From: a virus
DNA: 30,239 bases
IMG/VR virus record: IMGVR_UViG_3300042889_001421
Span: 1 to 30,239 of that record
Reading direction: 5' to 3' (one strand)
Below the pieces are notes generated by a model. The model did not search any database and was not told where the DNA came from. It saw nothing but the letters and a program-made list of their open reading frames with translations. This document shows, one piece after another, positions 22,270 to 28,802 of the stretch. Numbering within the stretch: the stretch's first letter is position 1; every line of letters begins with the position of its first letter. A program made the translations under genes and the position numbers.

Positions 22270-23204
22270 GCCCACTCCTTCCATACGGCGTTGAAACCGT
22301 TTGCGAGTCCTTGGGCCTTGGCGGTGTTTTTCGAGTGCGTCAATTTTCCGCGCGCCGCTTTCAATTCGGTGAAGGCGAGAATCACCGCCGCCTTGAACGC
22401 GAACCATTCTTCGTCCGCGGTGATGGCCTCTCCCTCGATGACGGGTGCTTGGATTTCGACTTTAGGTGCTGCCGGTGGCGCTGCGGGCTTTGCCGCTTCC
22501 TCCCGCAGGGCGTTCGCCTTGTCGGCCTCCGCCTTAGCTGCTGCCACTTCAGCGCGTAGCTGTTCCGCTTCCTTCGCGGCCTTGGCTGCCTCAAACCGCC
22601 GCCGCAACTCAGCATCGACCGAGTCCGGTGTTTTCAGCTCCAGCTCGCGCTTATCCATCGTCAGTTCCGCCCCATGCGCCGCCTCGAATGATTCAATCGC
22701 TGCTCGTGATTTGTGAATCGTCGCCCGGCGGATCGTCACATAAACCGTCGCCGCTTGGCGCATCGTCTCGACGGTCCGCTTGCCTTTCATCGCGTCAGCG
22801 ATTGCCTTGGTAAACTCCCGCCGCGCCATGGCTGGGTCGATGTCGAATCCCGCCAGCGCCGCGTCGACCAGCTCGGCCTTGACCTCTTCCTTGCGCTTGG
22901 TGATTTGCTTGGTCAGGTCCAGCCGCGCTTTGGCGAGGTCGCCGCTCAGTCCGTCGATCTGCTCGAACAACTGGTGCAACTGCTCCGCGTCCGCCAGTGC
23001 CTTTTCCTTCGCCTCTTTCAACGCGGCCTCGGCATTCGCGATCGCCTTCGCGTCGGAATCCGCCTGGTCAAAGTCCTCATCGGTCGCCAGCTCGCGGTTG
23101 ATCTCCCCCAGCCGCGCGCGGACCATCCCCGCGAAGGCGGGAAAGTTCGAGGAAATGACCTCGCCCTTGGCCTCGATCGCGAGTGTTAGTATTTCGGTTT
23201 TCAT
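22266..23204 (-). CDS. Coiled-coil protein between Bet and exonuclease (312 aa)
   Basis: 312 aa. Two long charged helical stretches: residues 40-115 (AEAALKEAKEKALADAEQL..., TKQITKRKEEVKAEL) and about 205-245 (ELRRRFEAAKAAKEAEQLRAE and KAEADKANALREEAAK), a Pro/Ala hinge (KPAAPPAAPKVE) and a conserved-looking C-terminal domain of 60 aa (EEWFAFKAAVILAFTELKAAR...). No enzymatic motif. It lies between the annealing protein and the exonuclease, the position often used for proteins that bridge the two (inference). A DUF1351-like identity is possible but not certain. Confidence 0.75.
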   Translation of the reverse strand: MKTEILTLAIEAKGEVISSNFPAFAGMVRARLGEINRELATDEDFDQADSDAKAIANAEAALKEAKEKALADAEQLHQLFEQIDGLSGDLAKARLDLTKQITKRKEEVKAELVDAALAGFDIDPAMARREFTKAIADAMKGKRTVETMRQAATVYVTIRRATIHKSRAAIESFEAAHGAELTMDKRELELKTPDSVDAELRRRFEAAKAAKEAEQLRAEVAAAKAEADKANALREEAAKPAAPPAAPKVEIQAPVIEGEAITADEEWFAFKAAVILAFTELKAARGKLTHSKNTAKAQGLANGFNAVWKEWA

Positions 23205-23208
23205 CGGT

Positions 23209-23931
23209 TCAGATCAGGTCTTGGGTTTCCTCCTCGTCGCCCCACGGCGCGTTTTCCATGTTCTCCAGATCCGGCACTATGGATTCCTCGTCCTTCGCCT
23301 TGCGGGCCTTTGCCGATTCGATGAGTGGGCGCGCCTCGGTGACTTCCCCCGATCCCTTGAATGGATCGATCACCGGGCGAGATTGTTTGGTCGGTGTCAC
23401 GTTGCGAATCCCGATGTCCGCCGCCTCGTCCTCGTCGTGGATGCCGCCGATCCCGAAGGCCACGCGGCCCGCTTGCATCACCGCCTTGTTGCGCAGCATC
23501 CGCCGCGGCATCTGGTTCCATGGGTCAGTCCCGCGTTTGCACTCCTCGAAATACTCGGTAATCTTGACGCTGCGGCTGCGGTCCTTGAAGAATATCTCGC
23601 ACGTCGCGTGCGTCGGCGTCTTGCCCTCGCCGTAAACCTCCACTTCCAACCCATCAAAGTTTGGCTGGCGGTTGATGATCTTCATCCAGCCGTCAAAGCC
23701 GACCATCGGCGAAATTCCCCCGCCCTTTTTAGGGAAGGCGTAAAGCTCCTTGAGCAGTGGATTCAGCTCGTAAGTGTTGGCCGTGACGACCAGGGCTAAC
23801 AGCTCGTCATCGGTCGCGCCCTTGAAGACTGTGTTTTTCAGCGTTGAATGCAGCTTCGCCGGATCGACGTTGCAGCGGGATGCCATAAGGACCAAGGCGG
23901 ATGGTGGTGATACTTGTAGTTGTGTGCTCAT
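23209..23931 (-). CDS. bet: Bet/RecT-family single-strand annealing protein
   Basis: 240 aa. Core signature DDELLALVVTANTYELNPLL, then KELYAFPKKGGGISPMVGFDGWMKIINRQPNFDGLE and the later CKRGTDPWNQMPRRMLRNKAVMQAGRVAFGIGG, all hallmarks of lambda Bet-like proteins. Acidic C-terminal tail (PDLENMENAPWGDEEETQDLI) would contact the SSB-like protein or exonuclease. Anneals complementary strands after resection by the YqaJ exonuclease, giving host-independent recombination. Starts 29 nt after the preceding stop, with no clear Shine-Dalgarno visible. Confidence 0.92.
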   Translation of the reverse strand: MSTQLQVSPPSALVLMASRCNVDPAKLHSTLKNTVFKGATDDELLALVVTANTYELNPLLKELYAFPKKGGGISPMVGFDGWMKIINRQPNFDGLEVEVYGEGKTPTHATCEIFFKDRSRSVKITEYFEECKRGTDPWNQMPRRMLRNKAVMQAGRVAFGIGGIHDEDEAADIGIRNVTPTKQSRPVIDPFKGSGEVTEARPLIESAKARKAKDEESIVPDLENMENAPWGDEEETQDLI

Positions 23932-23960
23932 TTTCAGTTTTTGGTTCGTGTTTCAGTTTC

Positions 23961-24596
23961 TCAGTTAAAAGTTCCCGTTGGGTCGATTTCTTGGCAGCGC
24001 GCCGCGATCTCCTCGCGGATCGGGTTCGGGAAACCATGCTCCCTGACCAGTCGCCAGACCTCGAACATCGCCGCCTCGCCGTTGAACTCGACGAACTCGT
24101 TAATTGTATTTTCTCTCTCCGTCTGACGCTTTTGGTTAACGCCAAGCAGTGGCGACGTCAGGCCATCCAACGCCAACAACAGCTTCCCCTCCGGCGTGTT
24201 TTTCCATTCCTCCCATGACTCGCATGGCTCCCCTTCTTCGATTTCCAGCGTGTTGACGTTCAGATCTGCCCCATCGGGCAGCCCGATCTTCACGACCGAA
24301 TACGGATTCTCCTCGTTGAATAAATCCCCCTGGTCAGGATTCGGAATCGACTGCTTGATCTCGCTGCCGTGCTTGACCGAAAACGACAGCCGCGTCTTCA
24401 TCTGGTTCTTGCCAAGGTCGAATGAGACGGCGAAGGAGATCGTCACCTTCTCATCTTCGCAGTTGACCATCAGGTCGTTGATTGCCTCTTCGTTTTCCGC
24501 GATGAGCGAAATGACATTGCGGGCGATTTCCGTCGCCTCCGCGTCGATCTTTTTCGACTGCGGGACTGCGGGGAGTTCTAGGATTCTTGTGTGCAT
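23961..24596 (-). CDS. Phage protein of unknown function (211 aa), first gene of the recombination block
   Basis: 211 aa from ATG 24596. N-terminal helix-strand region (KKIDAEATEIARNVISLIAENEEAINDLM) followed by a strand pair (KVTISFAVSFDLGKNQMKTRLSFSVKHG). The C-terminal 60 aa carry FNGEAAMFEVWRLVREHGFPNPIREEIAARCQEI, a helical motif. The first half resembles short phage proteins found next to annealing proteins, with the 'F.v..dl..n..kt.l.fsvk' strand pair seen in uncharacterised families. Immediately upstream of Bet, so a recombination accessory role is possible. I do not recognise it. Confidence 0.72.
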   Translation of the reverse strand: MHTRILELPAVPQSKKIDAEATEIARNVISLIAENEEAINDLMVNCEDEKVTISFAVSFDLGKNQMKTRLSFSVKHGSEIKQSIPNPDQGDLFNEENPYSVVKIGLPDGADLNVNTLEIEEGEPCESWEEWKNTPEGKLLLALDGLTSPLLGVNQKRQTERENTINEFVEFNGEAAMFEVWRLVREHGFPNPIREEIAARCQEIDPTGTFN

Positions 24597-24631
24597 CTGT
24601 TGTTTGTTGGTTTCATTTTTCAAGAAAAGGA

Positions 24632-24955
24632 TCAGCCGATCAGCGCGTGCGCTCGGTTGCGCAGCCGGATCGAGCGGGCCATCATCGAGCGGGCCTGCGA
24701 TTGAAGGGTGTTGGCGATGTGGGCGATCCGCTCCGCGTCGCAATGGGCAATGTGGCAGTAGCCAGGCGAACCCGGACCGCTCACGACATAGCCGTCCGAC
24801 GCTTCCGCCAGCTTGCGGATTTTCCGGTCTGGACAGTTGAAGTTCTTGGACAACTCGCCCGCCGTGTGGAATCCCGGACGGTTGAGCAAATACTCCACCA
24901 GCTCGCCGACCTCGGCGTCAGCCACCACCGGCGTAAATAGATCGGACTGGGTCAT
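24632..24955 (-). CDS. Winged-helix-like small protein (107 aa)
   Basis: 107 aa from ATG 24955 (ATGA overlap). Residues 15-60 look like a winged helix: VGELVEYLLNRPGFHTAGEL, then SKNFNCPDRKIRKLAEASDGYVV. After a Gly/Pro/Ser-containing wing (SGPGSPGYCHIAHCDAE), an Arg-rich helix (RARSMMARSIRLRNRAHAL) follows. Likely DNA-binding regulator or accessory replication protein; small winged-helix proteins of this kind are frequent in early phage operons. Two Cys in the wing region could bind metal. Confidence 0.65.
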   Translation of the reverse strand: MTQSDLFTPVVADAEVGELVEYLLNRPGFHTAGELSKNFNCPDRKIRKLAEASDGYVVSGPGSPGYCHIAHCDAERIAHIANTLQSQARSMMARSIRLRNRAHALIG

Positions 24956-25134
24956 CGCTCGTTGTCCTTGGTTTGGTGTTGGTCCAATTCGTCCTCTAGG
25001 TCTCGAATCATCCGGTATAATTCGTCCTCTTTGTCTTGAATCAGCCGCGAGCACATGAGCGCGCAGGCCATGAATCCAATGGCGGCAGAGATGAGCGAGG
25101 CGCTGACCAGGTAAGTGATAAATTCGGAGGTCAT
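24952..25134 (-). CDS. Small membrane protein with coiled-coil tail (60 aa)
   Basis: 60 aa (MTSEFITYLVSASLISAAIG start). One transmembrane helix (residues 6-28) followed by a highly charged helical tail (LIQDKEDELYRMIRDLEDEL). Early-operon location and overlap on both sides indicate it is expressed with replication genes, so it is probably not a lysis protein. Similar TM-plus-coil early proteins can act as superinfection or membrane-anchoring factors; function unknown. Confidence 0.65.
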   Translation of the reverse strand: MTSEFITYLVSASLISAAIGFMACALMCSRLIQDKEDELYRMIRDLEDELDQHQTKDNER

Positions 25135-25256
25135 CGGATCAGGTCGACGAGGTTTTTTCCGACGATCATTGCCACCAACCACAGCAGCCCAAGGGCAGCG
25201 GAGATCAGGACAGCGAGCCAGTCGGGCGGATTGACGAGGATTTGTGGGATTTTCAT
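25131..25256 (-). CDS. Tiny single-pass membrane protein (41 aa)
   Basis: 41 aa from ATG 25256, ATGA overlaps on both sides. MKIPQILVNPPDWLAVLISA then an uninterrupted hydrophobic helix (LGLLWLVAMIVG) and a short polar end. Second of two adjacent early membrane proteins; function not recognised. Confidence 0.6.
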   Translation of the reverse strand: MKIPQILVNPPDWLAVLISAALGLLWLVAMIVGKNLVDLIR

Positions 25257-25423
25257 GGCTTCGATTGGGAAAGTGGTTGGGTTTGGCGTTTGCGGGATTC
25301 GGCCTCGAGGGCGGGAAGGCGTTCTCGACCCCATGGGCAGAGGTAAGAGGCGCGGCGCAGATCGCGGATGGCGCCGAGCAGCGCCGTGTCCGAATAACTG
25401 GCGGCGATGGCTGAGTGGGTCAT
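25253..25423 (-). CDS. Small basic protein of unknown function (56 aa)
   Basis: 56 aa from ATG 25423 (ATGA overlap). Helical (LLGAIRDLRRASYL), then a Cys-Pro-Trp and a basic Arg/Lys/Gln-rich C-terminus (ESRKRQTQPLSQSKP). Early operon; may bind nucleic acid, but no family is recognised. Confidence 0.6.
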   Translation of the reverse strand: MTHSAIAASYSDTALLGAIRDLRRASYLCPWGRERLPALEAESRKRQTQPLSQSKP

Positions 25424-25686
25424 AGCGAATAGCCCCCTTCCCAGTCGTCGCGGTAGTCGTCGGCGTGGGCCTCGGCGTGCAGCTCCTCGCTGCGGGCGAA
25501 GGCGCACAACGGGCAGGCACCCGCCACCCAGCCATCCTCTTCCTGCTGGTCGACGACGGCCTCGGGAATCGAGCTTTGAAGCTCCTCGATCGTTCCCGTC
25601 AGCCAGACATCCGGCTCGATCAGGTAACTGGCAGCGCAGAACCGGCAGCAGCGCGGCGCGGCGATTTTTGCGGAGTAGGTGCTCAT
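25420..25686 (-). CDS. Small zinc-ribbon-like protein (88 aa)
   Basis: 88 aa from ATG 25686, with overlaps on both sides. CCRFC (residues 13-17) and CPLC (59-62) give two Cys-x-x-Cys-type knuckles, consistent with a single zinc ribbon. The region between is acidic (SIPEAVVDQQEEDGW) and the C-terminus is acidic and His-containing (EAHADDYRDDWEGGYSL). Small zinc proteins in early operons are often regulators or host-takeover factors; the function is unknown. Confidence 0.65.
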   Translation of the reverse strand: MSTYSAKIAAPRCCRFCAASYLIEPDVWLTGTIEELQSSIPEAVVDQQEEDGWVAGACPLCAFARSEELHAEAHADDYRDDWEGGYSL

Positions 25687-25943
25687 GCGTCCCTCCTCCG
25701 CTTGATGTATGAGGCAACGTCGCAAGCGCGGTAGCGGATCACGCTTCCCGCCACGATAGTGACGCGCGGAGGGCCATCCTTCAGCGTGTCCAGCGTCTTT
25801 TGGTTCACGTTCAACAGCCCGCAAACCTGCACCGGAGTCAGCAGCTCCAAATCGTCTCGGCGCTCTGTGAGCAGTCGCTCAACCAGTCCGCAACGGGCAC
25901 CGGCGATGATCTCGCTGAGCTGTATTTCGGAAAGGGTGATCAC
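25683..25943 (-). CDS. HTH protein of excisionase/MerR type
   Basis: 86 aa, GTG start overlapping the upstream stop by GTGA. The segment LLTPVQVCGLLNVNQKTLDTLK followed by PPRVTIVAGSVIRYRACDVASYIKRR is the AlpA/excisionase-type helix-turn-helix with its wing ('R' in 'IRY...V..yi'). Second gene of the leftward operon that diverges from the repressor, a position that suits a directionality factor or an early regulator. No integrase lies next to it, as int is on the other side of the repressor. Confidence 0.78.
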   Translation of the reverse strand: MITLSEIQLSEIIAGARCGLVERLLTERRDDLELLTPVQVCGLLNVNQKTLDTLKDGPPRVTIVAGSVIRYRACDVASYIKRRRDA

Positions 25944-26116
25944 TTGTCGCCTCCTTCGCTTGGAGTGAATCCCGCAGCAGCAGCAGCGGTGGCAATAAGC
26001 TGTTTGGCGACCTCGTCCGTGCTCAAACCCAGTTGGGCGCTCTTAGCGGCGATCCAAGTGATTTGCTCAGGTGTGAGGAGTTTCAGGGTTATCGGAAGAT
26101 CAAGCGTTGCTGACAT
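25940..26116 (-). CDS. First leftward gene: short protein (58 aa), Cro-position
   Basis: 58 aa from ATG 26116. The protein reads MSATLDLPITLKLLTPEQIT, then a helix (WIAAKSAQLGLSTDEVAKQLI) and an Ala-rich stretch ending GFTPSEGGDK. The helical content and short length match neither a canonical Cro nor a known antirepressor; LTPEQITWIAAKSAQLG suggests a helix-turn element. It is the first gene read leftward from the divergent control region and its stop overlaps the excisionase-like GTG by 4 nt. It takes the place of Cro, but function is inferred only from this position. Confidence 0.65.
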   Translation of the reverse strand: MSATLDLPITLKLLTPEQITWIAAKSAQLGLSTDEVAKQLIATAAAAAGFTPSEGGDK

Positions 26117-26124
26117 GCACGGGA

Positions 26125-26143
26125 ATTATCCGTATCGGATAAT
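26125..26143. promoter_or_regulatory. Operator candidate: perfect inverted repeat ATTATCCG-TAT-CGGATAAT
   Basis: 8-bp arms with a 3-bp spacer, just upstream of the first leftward start codon and within the divergent repressor/early-gene region. Related half sites (ATCCGA at 26160-26165, TCGGAT at 26197-26202) form a second, more widely spaced inverted pair in front of the repressor gene. Likely repressor-binding site; it could overlap the leftward promoter (GATAAT as a -10, TTGTCT at 26144-26149 as a weak -35). Confidence 0.7.
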
Positions 26144-26164
26144 CAAGACAAGTAAAAACATCCG

Positions 26165-26182
26165 AAAAGTTAAAAAACTTTT
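26165..26182. promoter_or_regulatory. AT-rich inverted repeat AAAAGTT-AAAA-AACTTTT in the divergent region
   Basis: 7-bp arms around a 4-base spacer between the two sets of operator half sites. It may be part of the repressor-gene promoter, a second operator type or an intrinsic bend; the sequence does not decide. Confidence 0.45.
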
Positions 26183-26214
26183 CTTTTACCTGAAAATCGG
26201 ATACTTTTTGGCAA

Positions 26215-27072
26215 ATGAACCCAACCAAAGACCAAATCAAAATCTGGCTCAAGCATCCAGACCGCAACAGAGCGTGGCTTGCCGATGCGTGCAGAGTCGC
26301 AAAAATAACTGTCGATCGTTGGTTATCCTCCTCTATCGACGTGCCGCCAAAACAACTGATCCGGATTGCCCAGCTTATGGCCGCGCCAGAGGAAAAGCCC
26401 CCGGTATCCAAACCCGTCGAATCGGTGCTCGTCATCAAAACCACGCCCGAAGAAAACGAAGCCTGGTCAAAAGCCGCTCTCGCCAAGGGGCAGATCCTTG
26501 CCGATTGGGCCATTACCGCCATCCAGTCAGTCTACCAAGCAGAGCAGGAAGAAACCCAGCACATCATCGCGCGCTCTTCCATCCCTCCCCTCGCCTCCCA
26601 TCCCTCTCACTGGATCGACCTCTGCGGCGGCATCGCTGCCGGTTCGCCGATCTCCAGCGACGCTCCCCACGAGCCGATTCCCGTGGCTAACGCTTACCCC
26701 ATCGACTGCTATGCGCTCCGCGTCTTCGGTCACTCCATGGAGCCAAAAATCGCCGATGGCTCGACCATCGTCGTTCAGCGGCTCACAGCAGGAAACCACC
26801 CCAAGCAAGGGAAGTTCGTCGTCTACTCCGATGCTTACGGCCTCAGCCTAAAGAAACTCGCCTACCGCAAAGCCAAGGCGGGAGAGGAAGCCAACAGCCT
26901 CGGCAAGGTCGCCATCCTCGAATCCACCAACCCGGATTTCCCCGAAGTCCAGACCATGGACGGCGGCCGCATCGAGGCCGTCTTCGTCGCGTCCATCAGC
27001 CCGGAAAATATCCTCTCGCCCATCACCCTTGTCCCTGATTCAAAAATCCCTTCTGTCGAAAAACAGGCTTGA
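26215..27072 (+). CDS. S24/LexA-type phage repressor with two DNA-binding regions
   Basis: 285 aa, divergent from the leftward operon. Residues 10-55 form a HTH-like segment (WLADACRVAKITVDRWLSSS), residues 70-108 a second DNA-binding candidate of ribbon-helix-helix look (SVLVIKTTPEENEAWSKAAL, then AKGQILADWAITAIQ, as in CopG/Arc proteins), and residues 135-270 the S24 domain: cleavage site Ala142-Gly143 (GGIAAGSP), Ser174 in FGHSMEP and Lys213/Lys214 in SLKKLAY. Self-cleavage stimulated by the host RecA filament would induce the prophage. The start codon is preceded by half operators, suggesting autoregulation. The middle domain is unusual for a repressor of this class. Confidence 0.85.
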   Translation: MNPTKDQIKIWLKHPDRNRAWLADACRVAKITVDRWLSSSIDVPPKQLIRIAQLMAAPEEKPPVSKPVESVLVIKTTPEENEAWSKAALAKGQILADWAITAIQSVYQAEQEETQHIIARSSIPPLASHPSHWIDLCGGIAAGSPISSDAPHEPIPVANAYPIDCYALRVFGHSMEPKIADGSTIVVQRLTAGNHPKQGKFVVYSDAYGLSLKKLAYRKAKAGEEANSLGKVAILESTNPDFPEVQTMDGGRIEAVFVASISPENILSPITLVPDSKIPSVEKQA

Positions 27073-27306
27073 GCGTTCGACCCGTCCAATCCCCCCGTTT
27101 CCACACCCATCTAGCAGCCTCTCAGCCTCTCAGCCTCTCAGCCTCTCAGCCTCTCAGCCTCTCAGCCTCTCAGCCTCTCAGCCTCTCAGCCTCTCAGCCT
27201 CTCAGCCTTAAAGTTGGATAAAATCGCAAAAAGCAAGCTCAATGTTCTGCCATTTTTCCGCAGAGGCTGCAAATCCTGTGATCCCCGCTTCAACTAGCCG
27301 CGCACC
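27073..27306. other. Intergenic region between repressor and integrase
   Basis: 234 bp without a supported gene. It contains the 8-bp array (27115-27208), an AT-rich stretch with TTGGATAAAATC (27214-27225) that could include the integrase promoter, and TGATCCCCGC (27279-27288), a weak relative of the GTGGTCCCCG motif. No clear terminator for the repressor is visible. Confidence 0.6.
27115..27208. repeat. 8-bp tandem array CAGCCTCT, 11.75 copies
   Basis: Eleven perfect copies of CAGCCTCT and one partial copy (CAGCCT) in direct tandem. The unit is not a multiple of three and no plausible gene crosses it. Perfect identity points to recent slippage expansion, and copy number is likely to vary between isolates. 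It separates the repressor and integrase genes. Confidence 0.95.
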
Positions 27307-28482
27307 ATGGCAAATTACACCGTCAAATCAGGCTCTGTAACGATCGAGGTCAAACCATGGACTCATCCATCGGGCCGCTCCTACTGGCGCGCCACCTACC
27401 ACTGCCCGATCACCCACAAGCGCCGGTCAGTCACCCGCGCCGTGCTGGCAGACGCGAAGGAGGCCGCCTTCAATGCGGCAAAGTCCATTGCCACGGGAAC
27501 CTTCAACCTCAATGATCTCGCCCCCAACGTCGTCAGCGCGCTGCGCCGCCTGTTGGAAGTGGACCCGCAGCTGGCACTCGTCGACGAGTTCCTAACATGG
27601 AGATCCAAGGCCAAGCCCGAGAAGCCATGCCCCGAAGCCGTCGACGAATTCATCGCTATCAAAAAAGCTAACCAGGGCAACTCCACCCAAAACGTCAAGA
27701 CCCTCAAAAAGCACCTCGAACCCATCGCCCTTCGTTTCGCGGACTGCTCGCTGGCCTCCATCACCGTTTCTCAGATCGAAAGCCACCTCTCGGCCAATCC
27801 GAAACACAGCAACCGCACCCGCCGCAACGTGCGCGCCTCCCTCGTCACCTTCTTCCGCTGGTGCCGATCCATGGGTTATCTTCCAGAAGGCGAGACCGCT
27901 GCCGAAAAAACCAGCACCCCCATCGTCGCCGACAGCATCCCCGAAACCTACCAACCGGAGCAACTGCGGACGCTACTCGACAACGTCAATCCCGAGTTCC
28001 TGCCGTGGCTCGCCACCGCCGCCTTCGCCGGTGTCCGCACCGATGAGATTTCCCCCATTCCCGGCAGCAAAAAAAGCCCGCTCGATTGGTCTGATTTCAA
28101 ATGGGAGCGCGACCTCATTATCATCCGGCCTGAAACCGCCAAGACCAAGCGCCGCCGCGTCGTCCCCATCCTGCCCGCCCTCCGCTCGTGGCTCTATGAA
28201 ATCAAACGCGATTCCGGCCCGATCCACCAAACCCACGCCCCCACCAAACGCGGAAAAGGCAAAGACGCCCAAGCCGAGACCGTCCGGCTCGGCACCCTCA
28301 TCGGTGGATGGAAATCCAACGCCATCCGCCACAGCTTCATCAGCTACCGCGCCGCCATCGTCAGCCTCGGCCAAACCGCCATGGAAGCTGGCAACTCCGA
28401 AGCCGAAGCCAAGGCCAGCTACAACGACGCCAAGGGAGCCGACGAGGCCGAAGTCTGGTTTTCACTGCTAAAAACGAGGTAA
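27307..28482 (+). CDS. int: Tyrosine-type integrase
   Basis: 391 aa. N-terminal arm-binding part (1-100), core-binding SAM-like domain (about 105-205) and catalytic domain (about 215-391). Catalytic positions aligned by spacing with lambda Int: Arg244 (AGVRTDE), Lys279 (TAKTKRR), Asn338 (SNAIRHSF; usually His), Arg341, Asn363 (AGNSEA; usually His/Trp) and Tyr372 (ASYNDAK). The Arg341-Asn363 and Asn363-Tyr372 distances equal the lambda values of 22 and 9. The Asn-x-x-Arg variant is one I associate with PVC-group integrases. Located beside the predicted attP, downstream of the repressor on the same strand. Confidence 0.93.
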   Translation: MANYTVKSGSVTIEVKPWTHPSGRSYWRATYHCPITHKRRSVTRAVLADAKEAAFNAAKSIATGTFNLNDLAPNVVSALRRLLEVDPQLALVDEFLTWRSKAKPEKPCPEAVDEFIAIKKANQGNSTQNVKTLKKHLEPIALRFADCSLASITVSQIESHLSANPKHSNRTRRNVRASLVTFFRWCRSMGYLPEGETAAEKTSTPIVADSIPETYQPEQLRTLLDNVNPEFLPWLATAAFAGVRTDEISPIPGSKKSPLDWSDFKWERDLIIIRPETAKTKRRRVVPILPALRSWLYEIKRDSGPIHQTHAPTKRGKGKDAQAETVRLGTLIGGWKSNAIRHSFISYRAAIVSLGQTAMEAGNSEAEAKASYNDAKGADEAEVWFSLLKTR

Positions 28483-28550
28483 GGTGAATTCTTGATAGTG
28501 GGGATCAACTCCCCAAAACCTTCAATTTTCAGCCTTAATTTGTGGGGATA

Positions 28551-28642
28551 TTTGAGAACATTTGAGAACATTTCATGCCTCGGTTTTGCCCGTTTCTATC
28601 AGATAGTTGTTAGAAATCTGCTAGTGTTCTCGGAATGTTCTC
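28551..28642. repeat. Cluster of GAGAACA/TGTTCTC elements (possible integrase arm sites)
   Basis: Direct repeat TTTGAGAACA at 28551-28560 and 28561-28570, then the reverse motif TGTTCTC at 28625-28631 and 28636-28642. Each pair has a 10-11 bp period, one helical turn. A further TGTTCTC lies at 28819-28825 on the other side of the core. Such phased sites flanking a core are the usual layout of integrase or excisionase arm sites. Confidence 0.6.
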
Positions 28643-28751
28643 GTTTTCGTAAATCCGCCACGGAGTAGGACGCATTCTTGTTTTTCACAATCCTTTGATT
28701 TTTCAACATTTCGCGTCCTCGCGTCAAACAGGCGGAGACCCATCAGACGGA

Positions 28752-28771
28752 TTCGACTCCCCTCGCCTCCA
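28752..28771 (+). other. attP core candidate: 3' end of a tmRNA or tRNA-Ser gene
   Basis: TTCGACTCCCCTCGCCTCCA has the T-loop (TTCGACT), the 3' T-arm strand (CCCCT), a 7-nt acceptor strand (CGCCTCC) and discriminator A of an RNA gene. The acceptor strand is that of tmRNA or tRNA-Ser types (GGAGGCG or GGGGGCG partner). The 5' T-arm strand just before it is not complementary, as expected if the phage carries only the end of the gene. Location 269 bp after int supports an att core. Confidence 0.7.
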
Positions 28772-28802
28772 CTCTTTCAACTGCTGATTACCAATTAGTT
28801 AC

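Noticed and set aside
22780-23799. 339-aa plus-strand ORF opposite Bet and the coiled-coil gene
   Set aside because: It spans two genes with clear minus-strand signatures and has no coherent domain.
27115-27208. CRISPR array
   Set aside because: The unit is 8 bp with no spacers, so it is a simple tandem repeat.
27029-27211. Plus-strand ORF through the 8-bp array (LSASQP repeats)
   Set aside because: The peptide repeat is a by-product of the tandem array. It overlaps the end of the repressor gene in another frame and has no independent support.
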